Origin: an uncultured Opitutia bacterium
GTDB taxonomy: Bacteria > Verrucomicrobiota > Verrucomicrobiia > Opitutales > Opitutaceae
Reading direction: 5' to 3'
DNA length: 13,205 nucleotides
NCBI GenBank assembly: GCA_937952235.1
Contig: CALFZM010000277.1
Location: forward strand, 1 to 13,205
Below, piece after piece: positions 6,413-13,205 of this stretch. The notes below the pieces were generated by a model, which was given only the letters and a program-made list of their open reading frames with translations, ran no database searches and had not been told where the DNA came from. The stretch's first letter is position 1. Every line of letters starts with the position of its first letter. The translations under genes and the position numbers were made by a program.

Positions 6413-7771
6413 TCAGGCCAGCGCTCGCATCAGCTCTCGCACGCAGACCGCGCCGAACACCACCAGGCACACGACGAGCGCCACGTTTCCGAACCATCGG
6501 TTTGCCAGCGGGCCGACCCAGTCACGGCGATTGTTGAGGTAGAGCAGCGTCGCCGCGAGGAAAGGCATGAAAAACGCCCCGGCAATCGAGAACGTCACCA
6601 CCACGCCCACCGGCTCGCGGTGCCAGAGCAGCACCAGCGGCGGGCCAGCCAGGTAGGCGACCGCCGCGAGGTAGACTCGCCGACCCCGGATACTCGCGGC
6701 CGACTCCGCGCCCCCGGCCTCCGCCGTCGTCACGCCGGCCGTGCCCGGCGCTGCCGGCCGGTCGGCCGGCTCCCCGCGACCGCGCCCCGGGTCCGACGGC
6801 GCGGAGGGAAAGGCCGTGCGACCGGAATCCGCCGCCTCGCGCTCCCGCCAGGCGGCCGCCAGGTCCGCATAGATCTGGGGCACTCCCTGCCAGACGCCGA
6901 GCATGGCCGTGAACACGGTACACCAGAATCCGACGAGAAAGATCCAGCGCGCCAGCGGCCCGGCAAAGGTCTCGAGGCGGGACGCGAGCTCGAGCGCAAT
7001 CCGCGAGCCGCCCGCCGCCTCGAGGTGCACCCCCGCCGCGATGGTCACGAGCGCCATCCCAAAGAGCCCGGTGAACACGTACGCCAGCCGCAGATCGGAC
7101 CGCACGGTGGCAAGCCGCCCCGCGCCATGCCACGCCGCCGCGCGTATCCAGTAGCCGTAGCAGATCACCGTCACGCTGCCACCGATGCCGCCGAGTAGCG
7201 CCAGCACCTGCGCCGCGCCACCCTCGGCGGGTACCGCCGGCACGACGAGCCCGCGCAGGAGAGCGCCCGGCTCCGGCTGCGTCAGCGCCGCGCAACCCAG
7301 GACGCACCCGGCCATCACCGCGATGAGACCCTTCATCAGTTTCTGAAATCGCGCGTAGCGGTTGGCCGCGACCAGGAGTGCGGCCACGCCGGCGTGAACG
7401 GCGCCCCAGGCCGCGACGGACCAGCCGGGAAACAGGCTCGCGCCGGCCAGCCCGCACGCGCTGCTCAGTGACGCCCCGACCATAAAAGTCCAGAAGAGCA
7501 GATAGACGGCAAAGAGGCCCGCCACCCAGCGCGGCAGCCGCGTGATCCAGGCGCGGACGATCGTCTCCCCGGTCGCCAGTTGCCAGCGGGCCAGCGCCTC
7601 GGTCAGCACGAACTTCAACGCGGCGGTGAACGCCACGGCCCAGAGCAGTGTCAGGCCGAAGCGAATGCCCGTGACCGATGCGACGACCACATCGCCCGCC
7701 CCGATGCCCGCCGCCGCGAGGACCAGGCCGGGGCCCAGCGCGCGGAGCCGGTCGCGGAAGGGTTGGGACAT
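6413..7771 (-). CDS. Divergent Nramp-family membrane transporter
   Basis: 452 residues, mostly hydrophobic, with about 10-11 predicted membrane segments. The first segment begins LGPGLVLAAAGIGAGD (residues 12-27), the hallmark position of Nramp metal transporters, and LKFVLTEALARWQLATGET (52-70) follows the family layout. Classical MntH/Nramp proteins carry DPGN in segment 1 and a Met-Pro-His motif in segment 6 as metal ligands. Here segment 1 reads GAGD (24-27), and the segment 6 region (about 190-212, GGIGGSVTVICYGYW) has no such motif. The transported ion may therefore not be Mn2+ or Fe2+; that is an inference. Residues about 309-365 form a low-complexity Gly/Ala/Pro/Arg loop between two membrane segments, longer than usual. 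ATG 7771 fits the family start; upstream in-frame sequence is unconserved. It is divergent from the ceramidase-like gene over 212 bp. Confidence 0.87.
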   Translation of the reverse strand: MSQPFRDRLRALGPGLVLAAAGIGAGDVVVASVTGIRFGLTLLWAVAFTAALKFVLTEALARWQLATGETIVRAWITRLPRWVAGLFAVYLLFWTFMVGASLSSACGLAGASLFPGWSVAAWGAVHAGVAALLVAANRYARFQKLMKGLIAVMAGCVLGCAALTQPEPGALLRGLVVPAVPAEGGAAQVLALLGGIGGSVTVICYGYWIRAAAWHGAGRLATVRSDLRLAYVFTGLFGMALVTIAAGVHLEAAGGSRIALELASRLETFAGPLARWIFLVGFWCTVFTAMLGVWQGVPQIYADLAAAWREREAADSGRTAFPSAPSDPGRGRGEPADRPAAPGTAGVTTAEAGGAESAASIRGRRVYLAAVAYLAGPPLVLLWHREPVGVVVTFSIAGAFFMPFLAATLLYLNNRRDWVGPLANRWFGNVALVVCLVVFGAVCVRELMRALA

Positions 7772-7983
7772 TGCCGAGCGTGGTAGCGGGCGGCACCGCG
7801 TGGCGCCACCCGAATCGAGCGTGCGGGCCGCCCTGCCACGGGTCTGCTGACGCCTGCGGAACGGAGCGCGTCCCGCCCGATTTCCGCGGGTTCGAACCGC
7901 CGCGGGCCGCGGCTCGCGCGAGTCGAACGAAAGTATCCGCCTCGCCGGTTGCACCGCCGCGCCCCGCCGCCTTGCCTTGCCCC

Positions 7984-9411
7984 GTGCGCTTTCACCCCCG
8001 CCTTTGCCGCCCCCTCGTCTGGTTCGTCGCCGGCTGCATGACCGCCGTCCCTCTCGCCCTCGCGGCGGCGCCGGCTCCCGCGCTGCCCTGGCAGGCCGGC
8101 GTCGCCAGCCGCAACATCACCCCCGAGGGCCCGCTGTGGATGGCCGGCTACGCAAATCGGACCACGCCATCGCGATCCGTGGACCAGCAGATCCACGCCA
8201 AGGCGCTGGCCCTCGACGACACGCGCGGTGGCCGCGTCGTGATCGTCACGCTCGACCTGATCGCGGTGCCGGCCGGGCTGCGGGCGCACCTCGAACGGGA
8301 GGTGGCGCAACGGTTCGGGCTGAAGCCGCACGAACTGCTGGTCAACGCCTCCCACACCCATTCCGGGCCCTTGATCACGCTCGATCGCTTCGAGACGGAG
8401 CACACGTTCCGGCGCGCGGCGACGCCGGCGCAGGTCGACGCCGCCACGCGCTACGAAGCCGGCTTGCGGCAGACGCTCGTCGAGCTGATCGGGGCCAGCC
8501 TGCAGTCCCGCGCCGCCGGACGGCTCGAGTTTGCCCAGGCGCGCGCGGGCTTCGCCATGAACCGTCGCCGTCCCGAGGCGAAGGGCCAGTTCTCGAACAA
8601 CCCTTATCCCGCGGGCCCGGTGGACCACGATGTCCCCGTGCTGAAGGTCACCGGCGCCGACGGGAAGATACGCGCCCTGCTCTTCGGCTACGCCTGCCAC
8701 AACACCACGCTCGGCGAGAGCAGCATCTCCGGCGATTACGCGGGCCACGCGCAGGACCTGCTGCAGGCGAGCTACCCCGGCGCGACGGCCCTTTTCCTCA
8801 CCGGCTGCGGCGGCGACCAGAATCCGTACCCGCGCCGCAGGATGGTGCCCGACCAGAAACCCGAGGATCTCGTGCGGCATCACGGCCGCGCCCTCGCCAA
8901 CGCCGTCTCGACCGCCCTCGGTGCCCCCCTTCGCGCCGTGCAACCGCCCTTGCGCGGCGCCTACGGCCACGCCGAGCTCGCGTACCAGCCCCTGACCAAG
9001 GCGCAGCTCGAGGAATATCTCCGGCCCCCGCACACGCCCGCCGTCAACGCCCGCGCCCGCGCGTTGCTGGAGCTGCAGGCCCGCGGCGAACGCCCCGCGC
9101 CGCTAGCGTGTCCCGTGCAGGTGCTCGCCTTCGGCCAGGACCTCACGCTGGTCGCGATCGCGGGGGAGGTCGTGGTCGACTACTCGCTGCGGCTGAAGCG
9201 TGAGCTCGCCGGCACCGCGCCGGTCTGGGTCGCCGGTTACTCCAACGACGTCTTCGGCTACCTGGCCAGCCGGCGCCTGGTCGAGGAAGGCGGCTATGAA
9301 GGCGGCGGCGCGAACATCCGCATCTTGAATCACCCCGGGCCGTTCACGCCCGACGTCGAGGACACCGTCGTCGGCAAGGTCCACGCGCTGTTGCAGCAGG
9401 CACGGAAGTAG
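7984..9411 (+). CDS. Exported neutral-ceramidase-like protein (N-terminal domain only)
   Basis: 475 residues. It matches the N-terminal zinc-hydrolase domain of neutral/alkaline non-lysosomal ceramidases: ITPEGPLWMAGYANR (45-59), NASHTHSGP (121-129, H124/H126), GYACHNTT (235-242, H239), AGEVVVDYS (E395) and GYSNDVFGY (Y419). These supply the His/His/Glu/Tyr zinc set. The segment holding the nucleophilic Ser in true ceramidases (GDVSPN) reads GGDQNPYP (277-283), so that Ser is missing. The C-terminal Ig-like domain is also absent. It is therefore probably a zinc hydrolase of another substrate. GTG 7984 is chosen because it gives a basic N-region and hydrophobic core ending LALAAAPAPA; VAGC at 15-18 could instead be a lipoprotein box. 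ATG 8038 is the alternative start, but it lacks a basic N-region. Confidence 0.86.
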   Translation: MRFHPRLCRPLVWFVAGCMTAVPLALAAAPAPALPWQAGVASRNITPEGPLWMAGYANRTTPSRSVDQQIHAKALALDDTRGGRVVIVTLDLIAVPAGLRAHLEREVAQRFGLKPHELLVNASHTHSGPLITLDRFETEHTFRRAATPAQVDAATRYEAGLRQTLVELIGASLQSRAAGRLEFAQARAGFAMNRRRPEAKGQFSNNPYPAGPVDHDVPVLKVTGADGKIRALLFGYACHNTTLGESSISGDYAGHAQDLLQASYPGATALFLTGCGGDQNPYPRRRMVPDQKPEDLVRHHGRALANAVSTALGAPLRAVQPPLRGAYGHAELAYQPLTKAQLEEYLRPPHTPAVNARARALLELQARGERPAPLACPVQVLAFGQDLTLVAIAGEVVVDYSLRLKRELAGTAPVWVAGYSNDVFGYLASRRLVEEGGYEGGGANIRILNHPGPFTPDVEDTVVGKVHALLQQARK

Positions 9412-9446
9412 GAGCGGGCGAAACGCGCGGCCTGCCCCGGCCACGA

Positions 9447-9463
9447 CGGAGCGCGCCGCTCCG
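9447..9463 (+). terminator. Hairpin downstream of the ceramidase-like gene
   Basis: CGGAGC and GCTCCG form a 6-bp stem with a GCGCC loop, 36 bp after the stop codon. No T-run follows. It may be a weak terminator; the repeat cores beginning at 9511 could act in the same way. Confidence 0.27.
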
Positions 9464-9510
9464 ACGCAGGAAACCTCGATCCGCCGTCGCAGCCGACGTT
9501 TCAGCAGCAT

Positions 9511-9657
9511 GAGCCGCCTGTCCCCAGCGCGGCTGATGTGCGACGGGCCCGTCCCGCAGCGGCTTGAGGACAAGCCGCTCCACCCTTTGATGCTACGGCC
9601 TTCATCGGTGATTGGGAGGCCAACTGCGCGGTTCCAACCCCGCCGGAATACTTCAAC
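9511..9657 (+). repeat. Palindromic repeat unit C (core plus 73-bp linker)
   Basis: The core at 9511-9584 ends in GCTCCACC and contains the perfect stem-loop AGCGGCTTG / CAAGCCGCT with an AGGA loop. Its left end is eroded: the opening GGTGGAGC is reduced to GAGC and the first stem is imperfect. The linker at 9585-9657 contains GATTGGGAGGCCAAC and differs at only three of 73 positions from the linker at 13096-13168. It leads directly into unit D. It is intergenic, between the ceramidase-like gene and the acyl-CoA synthetase gene. Confidence 0.75.
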
Positions 9658-9658
9658 G

Positions 9659-9786
9659 GGTGGAGCCGCCTGTCCCCAGGCGGCTGACGTGCGAACGACC
9701 CGTCCCGCAGCGGCTTGAGGACAAGCCGCTCCACCCTTCAATGCGGCGGTCTGCATTGGCGATTGGGAGGCCGCCTGCACGGTTCC
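9659..9786 (+). repeat. Palindromic repeat unit D (best-preserved core)
   Basis: The core at 9659-9735 is the most perfect copy. Outer arms GGTGGAGC (9659-9666) and GCTCCACC (9728-9735) are exact complements. Stem 1 is GCCGCCTG (9665-9672) with CAGGCGGC (9677-9684) around TCCC. Stem 2 is AGCGGCTTG (9709-9717) with CAAGCCGCT (9722-9730) around AGGA. A 24-base linker separates the stems. The tail to 9786 is a diverged copy of the start of the unit C linker (GCGATTGGGAGGCC, CACGGTTCC). From 9787 to 9855 I see nothing recognisable before the synthetase stop codon. Confidence 0.78.
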
Positions 9787-9855
9787 GGCTCAAGGGCGCG
9801 GCTGCTTCGCGCCGTGACCGGGCACCTTTCGATGTGCCGCGACGGGCTGCGACGC

Positions 9856-11334
9856 TCAACCCCGCCACGGAGGCAGCGCCCGTTTCTGCACTTTGCCCAG
9901 CGCGGTGCGCGGCAGGCTGGCGACGCGGACAAACGCGCGCGGCTGCTTGAACGATGCGAGCTGCGTGCGCAGGCGCGCGGCCGCCGCCGCCTCGTCGAAA
10001 ACCGCCGCGTCGACCACGATGTACGCCACCGGCACCTCTCCGCGCACCGCATCGGGCGCTCCGACCACCGCCGCTTCCTTCACGCCGGGCTGCTCGAGAA
10101 TCGCCTCCTCGATCTCGCGCGGGTAGAGGTTGAACCCGCCGGAGATGATCAGGTCGCTGCGCCGCCCCTGCAGCGTGATGTACCCGTCGGCGGCGCGCAC
10201 GCCCAGGTCACCGGTCCGAAACCAGCCGTCGCGCCAGGCCGCCGCCGTCGCCTCGGGCCGGCGCCAGTAGCCCGCGCACACGTTGGGCCCGCGCACCCAC
10301 AGTTCGCCGCTGGTGCCGTCCGGCACCTCCGCCCCGGTCTCATCGCAGATTCTCACCGCGACGTGCGCATACGGGAAGCCCACCGTCCCGGGCCGGCGCT
10401 CGCCGTCGTACGGGTTGCCCACGTTCATCAGCGTCTCGGTCATGCCATACCGCTCGAGGATCACCGAACCGAAGAGCTGGCGGAACTTCTCGTGCACCTC
10501 GGCTGGAAGCGGCGCGGAACCCGACACCGCCAGCCGCAGTCGCGCGCCGATCGCACGCGCCCGATCGGGAGGAGTTTCCAGCAGCCGCACGAACATCGCC
10601 GGCACGCCGAAGAAAACCGTGGGCCGGTACTGCTCGAACCAGTCCAGCGCGCGCGCGTGCTCGAAACGCTCCGTGAGCCGCAGGTGACAGCCGCTGAAGA
10701 GCCAGATGTGCACGCCGTTCGCCAGACCGTGGACGTGGAACAGCGGCAGCGTCGCGAGGTAGCGGTCCTCCGGCGTGAAGCGCCAGTCGCGGGCGAGCGC
10801 GGCGCCGTTGGCCGCGAAGTTTTCCTGCGTCAGCACCGCGCCCTTCGCCGCTCCGGTCGTGCCCGAGGTGTAGATGAGCGCGAGCGGCGTCGCCAGGTCC
10901 CAGCGCCCTTCCGGCCGCCCGGCCGCGGCGCCCTCCGCCTCCGCCGACAGCGCATCGACGTCCCACCGCACGACTCCTGCCGGCAGGTGCTCCGCGAGGT
11001 CCGGCGACGTGACGACCGCCGTCGGCTCGGAATCCGTGAGGATATGCGTCAACTCACGTTCGCGGTAGAGCACGTTCACCGGCACGAGGATCAGGCCCAG
11101 CTTCACGCCCGCGAGCCAGAGGTCGATCACCTCGACGCGATTCTGCAGGAAGAACGCGAGCCGGTCGCCGGGCTGCAACCCGCGCGCGCGCAACCGATGG
11201 GCGAGCCGGTTGCTCCTCACCTCCAGTTCGCCAAAGGTGAAGGTGCGGCCCTGCCACTCGAGCGCGGCCTTTCCCGCGCGTCCGAGGAGCGAGGCGTCGC
11301 AACGCTCGAGCAGCGTCGGGGAGACGGCGCTCAT
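9856..11334 (-). CDS. Acyl-CoA synthetase, MatB/ACSF3-like (AMP-forming)
   Basis: 492 residues of the ANL superfamily, which joins a carboxylic acid to CoA through an acyl-AMP. Motifs: P-loop YTSGTTGAAKG (155-165), LPLFHVHGL, VFFGVPAMF, SGSAPLP, ERYGMTETLMNVGNPYDG (Y296), GYW, the TGDLG hinge, GRRSDLIISGGFNLYP and catalytic Lys481 in the terminal ALGKVQKR. HVHGL and MTET-MN-NPYDGERRPG-VG are shared with malonyl-CoA synthetases (MatB) and human ACSF3, so a short or dicarboxylic substrate such as malonate is plausible but unproven. No signal peptide is seen, so it should be cytoplasmic. Its ATG overlaps the stop of the upstream M20 gene (ATGA at 11334-11331), implying one mRNA and coupled translation. 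There is no malonate decarboxylase or transporter nearby. Confidence 0.92.
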   Translation of the reverse strand: MSAVSPTLLERCDASLLGRAGKAALEWQGRTFTFGELEVRSNRLAHRLRARGLQPGDRLAFFLQNRVEVIDLWLAGVKLGLILVPVNVLYRERELTHILTDSEPTAVVTSPDLAEHLPAGVVRWDVDALSAEAEGAAAGRPEGRWDLATPLALIYTSGTTGAAKGAVLTQENFAANGAALARDWRFTPEDRYLATLPLFHVHGLANGVHIWLFSGCHLRLTERFEHARALDWFEQYRPTVFFGVPAMFVRLLETPPDRARAIGARLRLAVSGSAPLPAEVHEKFRQLFGSVILERYGMTETLMNVGNPYDGERRPGTVGFPYAHVAVRICDETGAEVPDGTSGELWVRGPNVCAGYWRRPEATAAAWRDGWFRTGDLGVRAADGYITLQGRRSDLIISGGFNLYPREIEEAILEQPGVKEAAVVGAPDAVRGEVPVAYIVVDAAVFDEAAAAARLRTQLASFKQPRAFVRVASLPRTALGKVQKRALPPWRG

Positions 11335-12680
11335 TTCGTCGCGGCGAGGTCGAGCACGGCGGCGGTCATCGTCGTGACACAGGTCTGCAGCGTCGGATCC
11401 GGCACGAACAGCGCCAGCGGCGAGTGGTTTGACGGCAGCGATTCTCCACGCCGGGCCGCGGCGGCGTACTTCGCCGGATCAGCCGCACCCACGCCCCAGA
11501 TGAAGATCGGCACGCGGTGCAAGGTGCGGCCGAACTCCGAGAAATCCTCGCCTCCGGTCGTCGGCGGCGCGGGCTCCACCCGGCGCTCGCCGAGCCACGC
11601 CTTGAAGGTGCGCGTGAGCCGCTGCGTCAGGGCCGCGTCGTTGACGGTCACCGGCGTCGATTCCGGCGTCACCGTCACGACCGGCAACCGGTCCTCGGGT
11701 ACGCCTGCCGCCCGCGCCGTGCCATCGCAGATCCGGCGGATGGCCGCGATCATGTCCTGCATCACCTTGTCCTCGAACGCGCGGAGCGTGAGTTCGAGCT
11801 TCACCGATTCCGAGATGATGTTCCGCTTGGTGCCGCCCTGGATGGTGCCGACCGTCACCACCGCGGGCGTGCCAGGCTTGGTTTCCCGGCTCACGATCGT
11901 CTGCAGCGCCGTGACGATCTGCGCCGCCAGCACGATCGGATCGCGCGTGGTCTGCGGCTGAGAGCCGTGGCCGCCGACGCCGCGGACCTCGATGTCCACC
12001 GAGCTCACGCTGGCGTACGGCGTGCCCTCGACGTACGTCACCAGCCCGGCCGGTCGCACCGACGACACGTGGAGCGCCAGCGCGTAATCCGGCTTGGGAA
12101 ACCGGGTGTAGAGGCCGTCGGTCAGCATCGCCCGCGCGCCGGCGACGATTTCCTCCGCCGGCTGGGCGACGAACACGATCGTGCCCCGCCAGTGCTCCTT
12201 CAGCGCCGTCAACGCGCGCGCGGTGCCAAGGAAGCCCGTGACGTGCAGGTCGTGGCCGCACGCGTGCATCGCCGGCTGGTCCCGGCCCGCGAGGTCCTTG
12301 ACCACGGCAGTGCTCGCCCAGGGCAGGCCGGTGAGTTCCTTGACCGGCAGCGCGTCCATGTCGGCGCGGACGAGGATCGTGGGACCCGCGCCGTTCCTGA
12401 GCACGCCGACGACGCCGGTGTTGCCGACCTTCTCCGTCACCTCGATGCCCAGCGCGCGCAGCTCCCGGGCGACAAGCGCGGCCGTCTTGGTTTCCATGAA
12501 CGAAAGCTCGGGATTCGCGTGGAGTTGCCGGTAGATGGCTTCGAGTGCCGCGTACTCGGCGGCCACCTTGGCGGCGACGACGTCGCGGGGCTCGGGCGCC
12601 GCCGCCGCGAAGGTGAAGGTTGAACCGGTGAAGCCCAGGGTGGCCAGGGCCAGGAGCAGACGGAGGGGCGGTCGCTTCAT
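11331..12680 (-). CDS. Exported M20-family metallo-amidohydrolase
   Basis: 449 residues. Residues 1-28 are a signal peptide (MKRPPLR, Leu-rich core, TFAAAA). The M20D/HipO-AbgA-like domain follows: LHANPELSFMETKTA (53-67), RADMDALPV (105-113), MHACGHDLHV (C141, H143), QPAEE (E176/E177), ALHVSS (H204), GGHGSQPQ (dimerisation domain), TTGGEDFSEF and a C-terminal SNHSPLALF His. These are the expected ligands of the two-metal site. The family removes acyl groups from amino acids or indole conjugates, e.g. hippurate or N-acyl amino acids. Being exported, it would act on extracellular or periplasmic amides. It is the first gene of a two-gene operon with the acyl-CoA synthetase, overlapping by ATGA. 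ATG 12680 is chosen over a start 16 codons upstream because it opens the signal peptide. No clear Shine-Dalgarno is seen. Confidence 0.93.
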   Translation of the reverse strand: MKRPPLRLLLALATLGFTGSTFTFAAAAPEPRDVVAAKVAAEYAALEAIYRQLHANPELSFMETKTAALVARELRALGIEVTEKVGNTGVVGVLRNGAGPTILVRADMDALPVKELTGLPWASTAVVKDLAGRDQPAMHACGHDLHVTGFLGTARALTALKEHWRGTIVFVAQPAEEIVAGARAMLTDGLYTRFPKPDYALALHVSSVRPAGLVTYVEGTPYASVSSVDIEVRGVGGHGSQPQTTRDPIVLAAQIVTALQTIVSRETKPGTPAVVTVGTIQGGTKRNIISESVKLELTLRAFEDKVMQDMIAAIRRICDGTARAAGVPEDRLPVVTVTPESTPVTVNDAALTQRLTRTFKAWLGERRVEPAPPTTGGEDFSEFGRTLHRVPIFIWGVGAADPAKYAAAARRGESLPSNHSPLALFVPDPTLQTCVTTMTAAVLDLAATK

Positions 12681-12780
12681 GGGAGACGAGCGCAGTGGAC
12701 CATGGAACGTCCGGCTTGGCGAGGGCAAGGCGGCGACTCTCTCGCGCCGGCGGATGGGAATCGGGGGACGAAGATACGGC

Positions 12781-12814
12781 GAACTTCAGCCGCCTGGGGA
12801 CAGCCGGATCCACC
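12781..12814 (-). repeat. Single half-module of the palindromic repeat (G)
   Basis: Read on the minus strand it begins GGTGGA and contains CTGTCCCCAGGCGGCTG, which is one of the two modules that make up a full core. The partner module is absent on both sides. The stem carries mismatches, so it looks like a decayed or solo unit. The 100 bp between it and the M20 start hold nothing I recognise. Confidence 0.6.
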
Positions 12815-12866
12815 GCGCCAGATGAGCCAGGTGCGACGTAGGCCGGAGCCTGCGAATGCCCGGTTC

Positions 12867-12968
12867 CATCCTGTCCATCCTGTTCATCCTGTCCAAACCC
12901 GCCTCATCCCGTCGGAGATCCCGCACGGGCTCTTGGGGGGAGACAGGATGAACAGGATGGACAGGATG
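12867..12968. repeat. 27-bp perfect inverted repeat of CAGGATG triplets
   Basis: The left arm (12867-12893) is three 9-bp steps of CATCCTGT-type sequence. The right arm (12942-12968) is its exact reverse complement, three steps of ACAGGATG-type sequence. The 48-bp spacer contains a smaller inverted repeat, CCCGT (12908-12912) with ACGGG (12925-12929). I recall similar CAGGATG clusters in intergenic DNA of Planctomycetes and Verrucomicrobia. It is not a terminator (no T-run) and contains no gene. Confidence 0.8.
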
Positions 12969-13020
12969 CAGGCGACGCGGCGGGCCGGAGTTTCGTTGGT
13001 CCCCTCCCGCGCGGCGTGCC

Positions 13021-13093
13021 GGAGCGGCTTGTGCTCACACCGCTGTAGTCGGATCCGCCGCACGTCAGCCGCCTGGGGACAGGCGACTCCACC
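13021..13093 (-). repeat. Palindromic repeat core E, without tail
   Basis: Reverse-orientation core. On the minus strand it opens GGTGGAGT, has a stem-loop (CGCCTGTCCCCAGGCG) and ends near GCCGCTCC. The second stem has two mismatches (AGCGGCTTG against CACACCGCT) and the outer arm is eroded at 13021. It occupies the same position relative to unit F as unit D does to unit C. The expected tail on the 13020 side is missing. Confidence 0.7.
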
Positions 13094-13205
13094 CAGTTGA
13101 AGTATTCCGGCTGGGTTGGAACCGCGCAGCTGGCCTCCCAATCACCGATGAAGGCCGTCGCATCAAAGGGTGGAGCGGCTTGTCCCCAAGCCGCTGCAGG
13201 ACGGG
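13094..13205 (-). repeat. Palindromic repeat unit F, cut by the window end
   Basis: The 73-bp linker at 13096-13168 is followed by GGTGGAGC (13169-13176) and the perfect stem-loop AGCGGCTTG / CAAGCCGCT with a TCCC loop (13174-13195). The core continues beyond 13205. Together E and F form an inverted counterpart of the C-D pair at 9511-9786. Confidence 0.75.

Noticed and set aside
7889..7898. GGTTCGAACC palindrome resembling a tRNA T-arm
   Set aside because: No matching stem spacing, anticodon arm or acceptor stem is present; it is only a 10-bp palindrome in the divergent promoter region.
7651..9033. A 460-codon open frame antisense to the ceramidase-like gene
   Set aside because: The sense strand carries the zinc-site motifs; this frame is Gly/Arg-rich with no motif.
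9344..9734. Short open frames in the repeats (starting MERLVLKPL)
   Set aside because: They recur because the repeat recurs, differ in their continuation, and cross stem-loops; treated as repeat translation, not genes.
9715..11961. A 748-codon open frame on the plus strand
   Set aside because: It lies antisense to the synthetase and M20 genes, has an Arg/His/Pro-rich composition and no recognisable motif. High GC content lowers stop-codon frequency on the opposite strand.
12781..13205. Possible CRISPR array
   Set aside because: Repeats are palindromic, of uneven spacing, with a conserved linker in place of unique spacers, and there are no cas genes.

Overview
The window is GC-rich bacterial chromosomal DNA with ten intact protein genes and no RNA genes, phage genes or CRISPR array that I can see. 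The gene mix suggests a member of the Verrucomicrobiota, most likely Opitutaceae-like, though this is inferred from gene content and composition and not proven by a marker gene. The pointers are an exported RMDN-like TPR protein, a ceramidase-fold protein with the variant GGDQNP motif, several exported hydrolases, and abundant palindromic intergenic repeats including a CAGGATG-type repeat.

Left part (1-3090): a probable terminator from an off-window gene; a VOC/glyoxalase-fold protein (minus) divergent from an exported TPR protein (plus); a 133-bp inverted-terminal-repeat element; a COG3618 amidohydrolase (minus) divergent from a small DUF2892 membrane protein (plus); then a second 133-bp element in opposite orientation. 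Middle part (3091-9411): an NAD-dependent DNA ligase with a signal-peptide-like N-terminus (minus) divergent from an exported amidohydrolase-2 protein (plus), which converges on a divergent Nramp-type transporter (minus); that transporter is in turn divergent from an exported neutral-ceramidase-like protein (plus). Right part (9856-12680): a two-gene, translationally coupled operon on the minus strand, an exported M20 amidohydrolase followed by a MatB/ACSF3-like acyl-CoA synthetase (ATGA overlap).

The two gene-free stretches over 300 bp flank this operon. 9412-9855 holds a hairpin and two tandem units of a palindromic repeat. 12681-13205 holds about 100 bp with nothing recognisable, then a single half-unit, a perfect 27-bp inverted repeat made of CAGGATG triplets, and a second tandem pair of the palindromic repeat in inverted orientation, cut by the window end.

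The most distinctive signal is this intergenic repeat family. Every core is two head-to-head modules, each a stem-loop, with compensatory base changes between modules. Two copies are exactly 133 bp with 10-bp terminal inverted repeats (MITE-like). The others are tandem units joined by a nearly identical 73-bp linker. Functionally the genes look like accessory catabolism and envelope functions: at least four proteins carry clear export signals and the ligase carries a plausible one. The only pair with a strong argument for a joint role is the M20 amidohydrolase plus acyl-CoA synthetase, which could release and then activate a carboxylic acid.
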